The notes under the pieces are model-generated. The model saw only the letters and a program-made list of their open reading frames with translations, was not told the DNA's origin and ran no database searches. A DNA stretch of 64,000 nucleotides from Stramonita haemastoma (lineage: Eukaryota > Mollusca > Gastropoda > Neogastropoda > Muricidae): the NCBI GenBank assembly GCA_030674155.1, contig CM060334.1, positions 41,807,075 through 41,871,074 of the forward strand, written 5' to 3'. The number at the start of each line of letters is the position of its first letter. Positions within the stretch are counted from its first letter, which is position 1. A program made the translations under genes and the position numbers. Shown here piece after piece: positions 50,695 through 61,015 of the stretch.

Positions 50695-50954
50695 GACAGA
50701 TAGACAGACAGACAGACATAAGAAGAAAAGAAAAAGGGGAAGGATGATAGACTATGCATACAGGGGATACCAATATTCGTCCTATGCTTTCCCATGCAGA
50801 CAGCTTCCTTCCGGCACAATTTGCATTGGGGCTTGGGTAGATAACGTGAGCAGCAGAGTCCCTTCACCAGCCCATCTGCTCATATAGCTTTTTCTTTTTT
50901 TTTTCTTGTTATTGCTGAAAGAGAAATGACTCTATTGTCACTCTGGGTTCTGCA

Positions 50955-51191
50955 TTAAGTCTGAGAGAGAGAGACAGAAAGAGACAGAGAGACAGAGACA
51001 GACAGACAGATAGGGGGAGACATATAGACAAACAGAAAGATAAGCAGAGAGACAGGAGAACAGAGAGAGAGAGAGACAGAGGAGACAGACAGACAGAAAG
51101 ACACAGAGCAGACAGACAGACAGACAGAAAGACACAGAGACAGACAGACAGACTGGCAGACAATGACAGACAGACAGACAGAGAGAAAGAG
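50955..51191. repeat. (GACA)/(GA) imperfect tract
   Basis: Highly interrupted GACAGA and GACAGACA units immediately upstream of SINE B. Confidence 0.88.
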
Positions 51192-51587
51192 TTGAATCAG
51201 TGGTGTAGAGGTACAGTGCCTTTCTAGAAAGCAAGGAGTTGCAGGGTTGATCTGTGTTTGAACCTAAACTTTCCCCCTGTACGCCAGGCTGTGAATTGTG
51301 ACTGGGGTGATAGTCTTTTGGGTGTAACAACACACTGAGGTTTCATCTGCATAACACATTAAGTGTCCGTAAAATAAAAAGACACCGTCAGAAGGGAGTT
51401 TCCCAATGGCAAAATTTTGTAGAAAAAAGCCACTCCGATTAAAAAACAAATACACATGCAGACAAGAAAACAAACAAAAGTAAAAGGTGCCACTGCTCTT
51501 ATGGTAGCAAACTCTCCCACGGAAAATCAGCCCAAGCTTCATGCAGGGAAATTTCTTATCCTGAAAGTGGTATACACTACTGTACAA
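51192..51587 (+). mobile_element. SINE family B, diverged copy
   Basis: Head GTGGTGTAGAGGTACAGTGC, central GATAGTCTTTTGGGTG, then TGGCAAAATTTTGTAGAAAA and a 3' end with GTGCCACTGCTCTTATGG and GAAAGTGGTATACAC. It matches 46105-46490 throughout but with many substitutions. Confidence 0.78.
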
Positions 51588-51614
51588 CACGATAAGATAT
51601 AAAGAGAAAGGTAC

Positions 51615-51902
51615 AGTACAGGTGTCCCATATCCTATGTGGTCATAGGGGGGCGAGTGTCAGAGCCTCAGCTTCTCTAGGGGCCAGAATATTGAGTTCGA
51701 CACTCATCTCCTCTCCCTCGCTGGTTTACCTTCCGTGACCCTAAAGAGAGCAGGTATCTATTTACATCTGGGTGAACTGGGGGACTATACTGGAGCCAAA
51801 GAGCAAAACAGTCACCCATCCACTTGGTAACCACGCTCAATGCTGCTATTAACCATAGCTTGGGGAAAGCAAGTGTTCTGACCACTGAGCTAACTCGTCC
51901 CC
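51615..51902 (-). mobile_element. SINE family D, full length
   Basis: On the minus strand the head reads GGGGACGAGTTAGCTCAGTG (A-box) and GTCAGAACACTTGC. The body contains CAGTTCACCCAGATGTAAAT, CAGCGAGGGAGAGGAG and CTAGAGAAGCTGAGGC. It is the only D copy here with an intact A-box. Confidence 0.8.
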
Positions 51903-51984
51903 ATCCTGATACATTATGATAGGTATACATACAGTACAATACCACCAGTGAGAGCAGAGCATTGTTCTCTTTCCCATACCTCTA

Positions 51985-52288
51985 CTAACATACCTGATTC
52001 TCTCTTCTCCCTCCCCTCCCACTTCCCCAACTCTAACCTAAGCAGACGGCGATCATCTGAGAGCTCTGTCAGACTCGAGGTTTACGAGCAGCAGATCAGC
52101 ACAGACAGCAGTCTGCCCACAAAGACAGCACTGTGCATGTCTGCGCTTTAACTCTTCGCCGCGACAGGAAATTCACTGCACAAACTGAAGCCCTAAGCAA
52201 ACATTAGCCGGTAACCGTCCATGGATCAAAATGTGAGAGAATGATTGCATGGACATGGAAAGGTGAAGAATGATGATATGAGATTGCT

Positions 52289-52291
<3 letters not shown>
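51985..52291. repeat. Dispersed repeat E, copy 2
   Basis: About 75-80% similar by eye to 49330-49653 and ends at the same place, against a GA tract. CCGTCCATGGATC and GATTGCATGGACATGG contain inverted CATGGAC elements that could pair. Confidence 0.8.
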
Positions 52292-52331
<40 letters not shown>

Positions 52332-52342
52332 GGGGGGGGGGC
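52292..52342. repeat. (GA)n then poly-G
   Basis: GA to 52320, then a G run of about 22 bases. Confidence 0.93.
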
Positions 52343-52960
52343 TGAAGACAGATGAGAATACACTGGAGAAGGACGCATTATCGTGGCTTAATTTTCTCCA
52401 TGCTTTTACTTGCAAATGGCGCCAGGCCCTAGTCCCCCACCTCCACACGCACGTGCTGACAGTGGCAGATGGCCTGCGTGCAGTGGATTTGCATACACTA
52501 CATTCCACTTGACAATAAACACAGTCCTTGGTCTTTGTGTTTATATCTTAAGTCTTCACGGTCAGATCAATTAACAAGATAGGACAGCTTTTCCAGAAAG
52601 TGAACGAACGATTATTTTTTATTGTTGGAAACTAAGCACATGTTGCAGCTGTTTTCAAACAATCCCAGGTCAAGGGAAACCAATAACAAGAAGCACAGAG
52701 AGAAAGAAATACAACAAAGATCTGAAAGTAATCAGCCACATGATAATGCCAATCAAACAAAACGTGTCTACATAGTAGTCCATAAAAAGATGTCGGGAAA
52801 AAAGGAAAGATAGAAAAGCAGTATTTTAAAGTTTCCTTTGTCCATTTTATATCACACACATATAAGGTAAAGAATTAAAAAGAAACAAAAAACAACAGAC
52901 AATAGAGAAAAAAGGAGAATGGAAGAGAGAAAGAAAGAATGAAAGAAAGAGAAAAAGAAA
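52343..52960. other. Spacer, no gene recognised
   Basis: Unique, becoming A/G-rich near 52890-52960. Confidence 0.5.

Positions 52961-53032
<72 letters not shown>
52961..53032. repeat. (GA)n microsatellite
   Basis: Pure GA tract. Confidence 0.95.
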
Positions 53033-53036
<4 letters not shown>

Positions 53037-53062
53037 TAATCTTTTGTTTTCAAGGGTAACAG
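53033..53062 (-). mobile_element. Short retroposon 3' tail between GA tracts
   Basis: AATCTTTTGTTTTCAAGG then GTAACA matches the tail at 22275-22306. GA repeats lie on both sides. Confidence 0.5.
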
Positions 53063-53225
<163 letters not shown>

Positions 53226-53339
53226 ACAAACAGAGAAAAATAACAAGCTGAACTCTCTCTTTTAAACTTGACAGTAGCATTTCTTTAGTAAAAACTGATT
53301 CCGACAGGACCTTTCCAAAGCTTTCAGAAATGCCAACGA

Positions 53340-53580
53340 GTGATAGAAAAATCGTGTTTTCCTCATTAAGGGCGACGTAAAGAGGAATGCCAAAGGTAAC
53401 TTGGGTACTGTTGACGCTGTCTTTCCTGGAACAGCTTCTCTATGAGTCAGAAAGGCGGGGGTGGGAAGTGGGGGTGGGGGTGGTGGTGATTCGGTTTTTT
53501 TCCCATCTAACTTAACATCGTGGATGTTTGATGAAGCTCTTTCTGTCTCTTTTGAGTTGGTGTCAGTGTATTTTTTGGTC
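53340..53580 (+). repeat. Diverged dispersed unit F, copy 1
   Basis: Weakly similar to 54800-55020, 56160-56345 and 58635-58860: CTTTCAGAAATGCCAACGAG, AAGGGCGACGTAAAGAGGAA, then a T/TCTG-rich end. Similarity is low but in the same order. Confidence 0.35.
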
Positions 53581-53864
53581 TGTTGACTTGTCTGTCTGTG
53601 TCCTGCTTCCTTGCCTTTGATGTCTCTGTCTCTGTGTGTTTACCTCTCTCTCTGTCTGTATGTCTCACTTTGTCTTTTTGTCTGTTTTTGTTGTTGTTGT
53701 TCTTGTGTTCATTTTTCTTTGTTGCTCTGTCCGTCTGTGTGTCTTGTCTTTCTGTCTGTTTCTTTGTAAGGTATTGTGCCAAAGTTTTGCCAAAGCTTAC
53801 CATGCCAAAGTTATTTTAATTTTCATTAATAACATACATGAGGTCGACGTATATCAAAGCATTT
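53581..53864. other. TCTG-rich spacer
   Basis: Imperfect TCTG and TTG units; no gene. Confidence 0.5.
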
Positions 53865-53965
53865 CTCTCTCTCTGTCTCTCTGTCTGTCTGTCTCTCTCT
53901 CTCTGTCTCTCTCTGTCTCTCTTTCTCTCTGTCTCTGTCTCTCTCTGTCTCTCTCTGTCTCTCTG

Positions 53966-54043
<78 letters not shown>
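53865..54043. repeat. (CT)n/(TCTG)n microsatellite, 5' side of a SINE
   Basis: Interrupted CT/TCTG becoming pure CT from 53983 to 54043. It ends directly at the SINE head. Confidence 0.95.
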
Positions 54044-54045
<2 letters not shown>

Positions 54046-54397
54046 GGGACGGATAGCCTAGTGGTCAGAACATTGCGCTGGCAATTTGACGACCCGGGTT
54101 CGAGTCCGGTCGAGGAGATTTTTCTCCTGGAGTTAACATCAGTGCTGACTCCACTCTCTCCCAAAGTCCTTCGGATGAGACTTTAAACCGAGGCCCCGTT
54201 TGCAAACGCACGCAGAACATCTTGCGCACACGTTAAATCCTGTTCCACTTTTCGTAAGAGTAGGCCATCGTGTGCCGGTGGGAACAGATGACATTTACAA
54301 AACGGCATACACACGGGGACTGGATGTAAAAAAGCGCGCACAAGAGTGCTTATTCCATTATCCTCGATATAAAAGAATAAATCAAATCAAATCAAAT

Positions 54398-54398
<1 letters not shown>
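54044..54398 (+). mobile_element. SINE family A, full length, inside a (CT)n tract
   Basis: The best copy in the window. The tRNA-derived head has GGATAGCCTAGTGGTCAGAA (A-box) and GGGTTCGAGTCC (B-box). The body holds GATTTTTCTCCTGGAGTTAA, GTCCTTCGGATGAGAC, CAGAACATCTTGCGCACACG and GAGTAGGCCATCGTGTGCCG. The 3' end has ATTATCCTCGATATAAAAG and AATAAATC(AAATC)n, then (TC)n. Both flanks are (CT)n on the same strand, so the target was probably a CT microsatellite. Confidence 0.92.

Positions 54399-54478
<80 letters not shown>
54397..54478. repeat. (CT)n microsatellite, 3' side of the SINE
   Basis: About 41 pure units continuing the flanking repeat. Confidence 0.95.
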
Positions 54479-54480
<2 letters not shown>

Positions 54481-54534
54481 TTATGTCTGTATTTGTGCAT
54501 GAATATGTATGTGCCTGCATATGAGCGTGTATGA

Positions 54535-54722
54535 AAGACAGACAGACAGATAGACAGACATACAGACAGACATACAGAGAGAAAGGGAGAGGGAGAGAGA
54601 GAGGAGAGAGAGACAGAGAGACAGACAGACAGACAGACAGACATACACACACACATAGACACACACATAGACACACACATAGACACACAGACACACAGAG
54701 AGAGGGAGAGAGAGACAGGCAG
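54535..54722. repeat. (GACA)/(GA)/(CACATAGA) tract
   Basis: GACA and CATA units, GA run, GACA units, then about four CACACATAGA units. Confidence 0.88.
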
Positions 54723-54799
54723 ATAGACAAAGGTCTGTGCTCTCCCTAAAATGGACCGAATCAAACAGCGCAGTTCTTCTAGCATAGCTGTTATTGCAC

Positions 54800-55020
54800 A
54801 GGGCCTGTTGCCCAGCCTTCAGACCTGCAGATAAGGAGCGACACAGGACTCGTCTGGAACTCTCTTTTTTCTTGTCAGGGGAAATGTAAGGAGAACATCA
54901 GAGATTTCTTGGATACCGCCCTGAAGTTGTCTTCTCTGGAATTGCTTTCGGTTTGAGCTGGATGGTGAGTGAAAGGGTTTGTTTCCATCAAACTTGGAAT
55001 CCGAGATTGAAGTTGTTTTC
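54800..55020 (+). repeat. Diverged dispersed unit F, copy 2
   Basis: Shows GACCTGCAGATAAGG, CTTGTCAGGGGAAATGTAAG, GAGAACATCAGAGATTTC, GGATACCGCCC and GGAATTGCTTTCGGTTT. Best matched by 56160-56345. Confidence 0.55.
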
Positions 55021-55334
55021 TCTGTGTCTCTGTGTCTTCGTGCACATGTTTGTGTGTTTTCCATCCAGTGGTTTTTAGCTTTTCTATGTTTTTATTGTGT
55101 TTATATGCAGTTCTCTCTGACTCTGTGTTTGCCTCCGTCTGTCTGTCTATCTGTCTATCTCTGTCTGTATGCCTGCCTGTCTTTCCTTCTTTTCAAATTT
55201 TGTATCTCTGCTTGTCTGTCTGTCTCTCGCTTTCTCTCTGTCTCTATATAAATAAGTATATAAGTATGTTTGTATCTATCTCTATATAAATATATCTATG
55301 AATGTGCGCGCGCGTAGGCACACGCAAGCGTGTG
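55021..55334. other. TCTG-rich spacer
   Basis: Imperfect TCTG, TCTA and TATC repeats; no gene. Confidence 0.5.
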
Positions 55335-55343
55335 TGTGCGTGC

Positions 55344-55426
<83 letters not shown>

Positions 55427-55447
55427 GAGAGAGGAGAGAGAGGAGAG

Positions 55448-55480
<33 letters not shown>
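55335..55480. repeat. (TG)n-(GA)n compound microsatellite
   Basis: TG to 55378, GA to 55480 with GGA interruptions. Confidence 0.95.
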
Positions 55481-55483
<3 letters not shown>

Positions 55484-55484
55484 A

Positions 55485-55575
55485 AACGCCGAACACTGAA
55501 CACTGAAATGGTTTAATGGTACCTTGGCCTTGGACCACAATACACCAAGTGAGGGGGGGAGGGGTGTGAGTGTAA
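55485..55575 (-). mobile_element. LINE 3'-end fragment (same family end as 33120)
   Basis: The minus strand shows CACTTGGTGTATTGTGGTCC, AAGGCCAAGGTACCATTAAA and then (TC)n. It matches the LINE 3' UTR at 33120-33210 (TTGTGGCCCAAGGCTGATG). Confidence 0.65.
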
Positions 55576-55577
55576 AG

Positions 55578-56036
55578 CAAAATGAAAGCATTGATAAATT
55601 TATCACTTACTATGGCAATAAAAAAATGAAAGCATGGATACATTTCACATCTACTATACAATAAAAAATCAGAGCATGGATACACCTCCTACATATCATA
55701 GCAATGAAAAATGACAGCAATATCATAGTTCACACTGACCACTGCAATGAAAAATTAAATCATGTATAGATTTCTCACCTATTGTGGCAATGAAAAAAAA
55801 ATGAAATCATGGATAAATGTCATATATGATATAGCAATGAGAAATGAAAGCATGATACATTTCACACCTATTATAGCACTGTAAAATGAAAGGATGGATA
55901 ACTTCCACACACACTATAGCAATGAGAATGGTAGCATGGATAAATTTCACACACACTATAGCAATGACAAATAAAAGCATTGATACATTTCACACATACT
56001 TCAGCAATGACAAATGAAAGCATTGATACATTTCGT
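55578..56036. repeat. 43-bp minisatellite, about 11 units
   Basis: The unit is AATGAAAGCATGGATACATT, then TCACACATACTATAGC and AATGACA. Unit starts are near 55581, 55625, 55667, 55710, 55752, 55800, 55843, 55885, 55927, 55970 and 56013. Neighbouring units differ by several substitutions, and the later units are more alike. Confidence 0.9.
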
Positions 56037-56159
56037 TCTCAGAGGCAGAGAGAGGGACAGGGAACTATGTCCCTAGATTTGACAGAATCAAATTCTACAC
56101 ATCTTCCGAGCAAAGTTGATTTTACGAGACATTTTCCGAGCAATCAGAACTGCCAGTTA

Positions 56160-56345
56160 GAAGCCACTTTAGAATCCCCTGAACCACCCTTACCTTGGCA
56201 AGGGGAAACGTAAGAGGAACATCAAAAATCCCTCAGATACCACACTCGTTGTCTGCCTTGTGATTGCTTCCATTTAAGGTGGAAGACACTGAAATAGCTT
56301 GTGTCTATCAACTGTGGAGTTGTGGTTGGTGTTTCAGTAAAAAAT
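56160..56345 (+). repeat. Diverged dispersed unit F, copy 3
   Basis: Shows CAGAACTGCCAG, CTTGGCAAGGGGAAACGTAA, GAGGAACATCAAAAATCC, AGATACCACAC and GTGATTGCTTCCATTT, and runs into TCTG repeats at 56356. Confidence 0.55.
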
Positions 56346-56355
56346 TGTCTTTCTG

Positions 56356-56520
56356 TTTATCTGTCTGTCTGTCTGTCTGTCTGTCTGTTTTTCTGTATGT
56401 CCATCTCCACCTCTGCCTCCCTGGTATGAGTGAAAAGTCATCTGTTTGCAATGAATACGATTTTTGGTTATGCCTATTCTTACAGTATGTTCTTTTAATA
56501 TGAGCGAGAGCGAGAGCGAG

Positions 56521-56597
<77 letters not shown>
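56356..56597. repeat. (TCTG)n, then (GAGC)-(GA)n
   Basis: TCTG at 56356-56389, unique DNA, then GAGAGC units and GA from 56502 to 56597. Confidence 0.9.
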
Positions 56598-56935
56598 ATT
56601 ATTGACGTTCGGAAAAGAAAGAAATGAAAGTTGCATTATCAAATTTGCTTAACGTTTGGACTCCGAAGTCTTGTTCCATTCCCAACTTTCCACGTTCAGT
56701 CAGCACCTACCTGATTGATTATGCAGACAATTGTTTTATCTTCTCATTTGCATAGATACCGACCGTACCGTGGTTCCAGACACCAGCAAAGGCAGATTAG
56801 TCTGTCTGCTCCTTTAGTCCTTCTGACCACATGGAAATGGCCTTAGAAACTGAGCGACTTTGGAAGGACTAGATATATGGATAAGATGCGTTGAAATCAT
56901 GCATGAGGAAGCTAGTGAAGGTGGGATGTAGTATT
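56598..56935. other. Spacer, no gene recognised
   Basis: Unique sequence. Confidence 0.5.
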
Positions 56936-57247
56936 CTAAGTAGGAAGATAAGGACAGTGTCTGTCACTTATACACGAGTTTGAAAATGTGGGGTAGCTGC
57001 TATTGGTGGTTGGTGGATGGACTTCTGGCACCTTGGGGTCTCCTGTTGTGTGAGTGTACAGCTCAGAGCAGTGCTCAGTCCACCTCTTTAAAATATCCTG
57101 CTTTGTCTTGGATGGTAGTGGTTTTCCCTTGTTTTGAGGTTGTTGATCTTTCACAAGCTGGTAAGCTTTCTTGCTGTTGTTTTTCTGCTGGTTTTCTTCA
57201 ATAGGTTTGCATCGTTCTTCGATCCATGTCTCCTTTGCTTTTCCCAT
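56936..57247 (-). mobile_element. RTE-like LINE fragment (endonuclease-RT linker)
   Basis: The minus frame of 103 codons reads as the linker typical of RTE-type LINEs: WIEERCKPIEENQQKNNSKK, AYQLVKD, then QDILKRWTEHCSELYTHTTG. The RWTEYCxxLY-type motif is the strongest marker. A short stretch seems deleted between these motifs, and the frame then decays. No endonuclease or RT catalytic motif remains. Confidence 0.72.
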
Positions 57248-57394
57248 GCCATTTTAACTTGTTGGCTGATTTCTCAGTATAACATTGCACCCTCTGCCTC
57301 TTTCTTCCTTTGCTTTATATTTATATTTATATTTATAATGATGTTATTTTTTGTATCTTCTCTGTCTGAGACTTTACGTTTATGTAAAGATCAA
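57248..57394. other. Spacer between LINE fragment and SINE D
   Basis: AT-rich with ATTTAT repeats at 57313-57340. Confidence 0.5.
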
Positions 57395-57560
57395 AGGTAA
57401 AGTTGTTCCCCTAACCTTTGTGGTCGTTGAGGAGCGAGGCGTCAGAAACCTCAGCTTCTCTAGGGGCCAGCATATTGAGGGTGGTGCCCATGTCATCTCC
57501 CTCGCTGCTTTTTTACCTTCCCTGTCCCTAAAGAGGGCAGGCACCCATTGCCAGCTGGTA
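57395..57560 (-). mobile_element. SINE family D, partial
   Basis: Shows CCTCAGCTTCTCTAGG, GGCCAGCATATTGAGG, CTCCCTCGCTGC and GCCAGCTGG in the same order as 4770-4900. The tRNA head part is missing. Confidence 0.72.
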
Positions 57561-58019
57561 TACCATTCATTATGCATCCATCGTTCTGTGCGTGAGGTCT
57601 TTTGTGATACACATTGTGTTCTGGATTCCACCTGTTTTCCAGTTTTGTGTCATAGATGTTCTGTCTTATGTCGTATTTTGTAGCGTTTATATTTCAGATC
57701 TCATGACATACTGTTTAGTGTATCGAGTTAAAAATGCCCCAGGTTTTATCACATAGAGGTGGCTAGTCTGTCTAAAATGTTATATCCATAATCTTATATC
57801 ATATATGTGTGGTTATATATTTTGTGAACTTACAGCGTATGTGCTTGGTCCAAAGTTTCGTATATAAACTGCTGTGCATACGGCCTATTGCATAGCCCTT
57901 TGGTTCTGTATTCAGAGTGAAGATGCTGAGCTCTGGAGCTGATCACACAGATGTTTGGTGTCTGAAGTGCTGTGCTAAAGATCTAAAGGTCAATGTTGTG
58001 GAGTCCAGCATTGTGGCTT
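57561..58019. other. Spacer, no gene recognised
   Basis: AT-rich unique sequence. Confidence 0.5.
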
Positions 58020-58165
58020 AAATGGTGATCGGAAGAGTAGGCCCTGTGCGCTGGTAGGAACGACTGATAAACATTTACAACACAGCATATACACGGGAAC
58101 AGGATGTAAAGAAGCACACGAGAACTTATTTGTATTTTTCGAAGTAAAAGAATTACAAAATAATA
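58020..58165 (+). mobile_element. SINE family A, 3' fragment
   Basis: It shows GGAAGAGTAGGCCCTGTGCG, then CATTTACAACACAGCATATA and GGATGTAAAGAAGCACACGA, with a diverged TTTTTCGAAGTAAAAG tail. An old copy. Confidence 0.72.
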
Positions 58166-58428
58166 ATGATAGAAATCCTATTCCTCTACTGGCCAGGAGG
58201 ATTTATTCGTCTCATGCTACAGAGTTTCTATTTGAAGGATCGTTATCGTTATTATTCTTTTTGATGGAAAGCCATGAAATGGCCTAAGTGAAATAAGAAG
58301 CACGATAAAGTTTACAAGGTGATAATTATGACCTGTTAGGTCAAGCAATTTCATCTTACCTTAATTTTTCTTAATAATATTTGCCTCGTGTGACAGTCTC
58401 TCCTCTCTTCACACACTTGCACGCACGC

Positions 58429-58433
<5 letters not shown>

Positions 58434-58515
<82 letters not shown>

Positions 58516-58553
58516 CAGGCAGGCAGGCAGGCAGGCAGACAGACAGACAGACA
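58434..58553. repeat. (GA)n-(GGCA)n-(GACA)n compound tract
   Basis: GA to 58508, GGCA units to 58537, then GACA to 58553. Confidence 0.95.
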
Positions 58554-58634
58554 GAGCACTTAAGTGCTGAGTGTTCTTTTAACAAAACCACATACTTCTG
58601 ATTCAGTCTGAATCTTTTCATTTACCTCCTTGAA

Positions 58635-58860
58635 GCTTTGAGAACTGCAGACAGACCAGGCCAGACGGAGACAGATAAACATGATGGAACCTTTGTTTTG
58701 TTTGTCAGGAGGAGTGTAGCGGAGACATCAAAGATAGCTGTAGGAACCGAGGATGTTGGCAGTCTTTTCTTGTTTCTCAGCTTTGGGAAACTCCAGTCGT
58801 TTTTCTCAAGCTTAAAAACTTAAGTGCCGTTTGATCAAGTTAGTTGGTGTCCATATGTGT
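58635..58860 (+). repeat. Diverged dispersed unit F, copy 4
   Basis: Shows GAGAACTGCAGACAG, TTTGTCAGGAGGAGTGTAG, GGAGACATCAAAGATAG and GTTAGTTGGTGTCCATATG, in the same order as 54800-55020. Confidence 0.45.
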
Positions 58861-58995
58861 GTACCTATACAATTAGCTAGTAATCACCTTAACTATAAAG
58901 ATAATGGTACATTTAGCTCGTGCAGGCCATTTGGCCCATACAGACAACTATGCTGTGTTATGAGCCAGTCTGTTCTGATGACGACAGCTAATCAA

Positions 58996-59222
58996 GTTAA
59001 GGTTGAGGGCAGAAGGAAAAGAGGCAGATCACCAACATCCTACATTGTCAACGTCACTGAGATCAGCGGTCTGGGAGGGCTACAGGAGATGGAAGAACTC
59101 AGCAGAGACAGAGAAAGATGGTGAACCCAGGTGGTATTGCGGGGAGCTCTACCGGCGACAGCAGCGATGAAGACAGTTGAGTTGAGGGGGGATGAAGAGC
59201 GAGGAAAAGCTACATAGCCTAA
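58996..59222 (+). mobile_element. RTE-like LINE fragment (C-terminus)
   Basis: The plus frame carries VEGRRKRGRSPTSYIVNVTE followed by ISGLGGLQEMEELSRDRERW. This is the GRRxRGRxxxxYxxN...LxxDRexW signature at the C-terminus of RTE-type LINE proteins. The frame ends at 59122-59124, but similar sequence may continue to about 59222 in another frame. Opposite strand to the fragment at 56936-57247. Confidence 0.75.
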
Positions 59223-60008
59223 TATCAAGTTTTCCGTTCAGTATGGACCCACTGAGATTAAGAAGACATTTTCTTTATTTTCAAAGAAAAGACAGGACAG
59301 ACTATCAGGGAGGATTGACTATATGCCTTTTAGTGTTTGCTCGGCCATATAATACAATCAATCCCTTTCTGTCTTCTTGTTTCTGTCTTTTCTCTCTGTG
59401 TCTCTGTCCCTTTCTGTCTATGTCTGTCTGTCTGTCTGTCTTTTTCCTTTGGTGTCTATTCACTTCTAGGGAATTTCAACAAGCAAACCTTTAGAACAAA
59501 ACTATGGATTCAAGGATACTGGAGTGGGCAGTTTCCTGGGAAGACTATAGTAACCTTCCTACTGTTGAATTGTATAAATGATTTCACCATTTGCCGATTA
59601 TCATATAGCATAGTTTGAACATATCCATATTTTGACATCGTGTCAGTAGTTCTCTTCTTTGTATACAATTCATTAAGAATAGGACAACCAAATAAAAAAA
59701 TAAACGTCTGTCTTGTCTGTCTGTATATCTGGCTGTTTGTATATAATCTATATGTCTCTGTCTGTCTGTCTGTCTCTCTCTGTCTTTATCTCTGTCTCTG
59801 TCTGTCTGTCTGCCTCTCTGAAGTCGGATAAATTTGTAAGAAATGACTCTCGTGTTGATGAAAAACATATGTAGGTAAAACATTGTTGACTGTGAATATT
59901 ATGATATAGACTTGTTTCACCGTCGCATATCCATTTTATAGCTGATGTGATATTCTTGTTTTCATAAACATTGAAGCACTTTAATTTTCAGCATGTGTTG
60001 GTTGTGGT
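59223..60008. other. Spacer with (TCTG)n patches
   Basis: TCTG/TCTC repeats at 59385-59445 and 59705-59818; no gene recognised. Confidence 0.5.
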
Positions 60009-60103
60009 GTGTTTGCAACTCTTGTCATGTACCATTCCCCGTGCCCAATTTGCTTTTGTATTGTGGCCTATGGCCGATGTACATTCAAAGTCTGAACTCT
60101 CTC
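60009..60103 (+). mobile_element. LINE 3'-end fragment followed by (CT)n
   Basis: ATTGTGGCCTATGGCCGATG, then TACATTCAAAGTCTGAAC and CT repeats. It matches the 3' terminus of the LINE at 33120. Confidence 0.65.
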
Positions 60104-60209
60104 TCTCTCTCTGTCTATGTCTCTGTCTCTGTCTCTCTCTGTCTGTCTCTCTCTCTTGTTTATTATTGTTGTTACAATATTTCACATACATATACGTTGA
60201 TAGTAATAT

Positions 60210-60430
<221 letters not shown>

Positions 60431-60863
60431 AGCAAAAGAGTGTTGCAATGAATCAGTGAGGAAGGGATGAAAAGGAAGGGGGGTGGGAGGGGGAATGTTG
60501 TCAGGAGGATGCTCACTCGCTCAGCACACGGGACTGAAAACTTGCCTGCAGTCACGTAGATAGCACAAGAGGAATCAGAATAATGAATGGAGCGTTTTAC
60601 ATACCGGACTTGAAAAAAATAACGCTCCTGCGATTTTGGACACATATCTTATTTAGAGAGAATCTCTGTCTGTCTCATTTTCTAATCCACCTGTCACCCC
60701 CCCCCCTCTCTCCCCCTTTGTCTCCTCCTTTCAGTTCCTCTCCCTTCCCCTCTCCCTTCCCCTATCCCTGCCCCTCCGTCTGCCTCTCTCTTATCTTACG
60801 GGCTATGGCCTAATGAATAAACATCCAAATAAATACCCGAATCTGAATCCTTTCCCCTCCTGA
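60431..60863. other. Spacer, no gene recognised
   Basis: C-rich CTCCCC stretch at 60698-60780. A possible retroposon end lies at 60795-60830 (GGGCTATGGCCTAATGAATA). Confidence 0.45.
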
Positions 60864-61015
60864 GTGTGTGTGTGTGTGTGTGTGTGCGCGTGCGTGCGTG
60901 CGTGCGTGCATGCGTGTGTGTGTGCGCGTGTGTATGTGTGTGTGCGTGTATGGGTGGGTGTGCGCGCGCGTGCGTGCGTGCGTGCGTGTGTGTTTGTGTT
61001 TGTGTGTGTGTTTAT
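60864..61015. repeat. (TG)n/(CGTG)n alternating tract
   Basis: TG, TGCG and CGCG units alternating for about 150 bases. Confidence 0.92.

Noticed and set aside
55578..56036. CRISPR array
   Set aside because: Regular units of 43 bp suggested repeats with spacers, but the whole unit is repeated with graded divergence and there are no unique spacers. The context is also an animal nuclear genome.
55980..56213. 77-codon plus frame ending in PLPWQGET
   Set aside because: It begins within the 43-bp minisatellite and ends inside dispersed unit F, so it is unlikely to be a gene.
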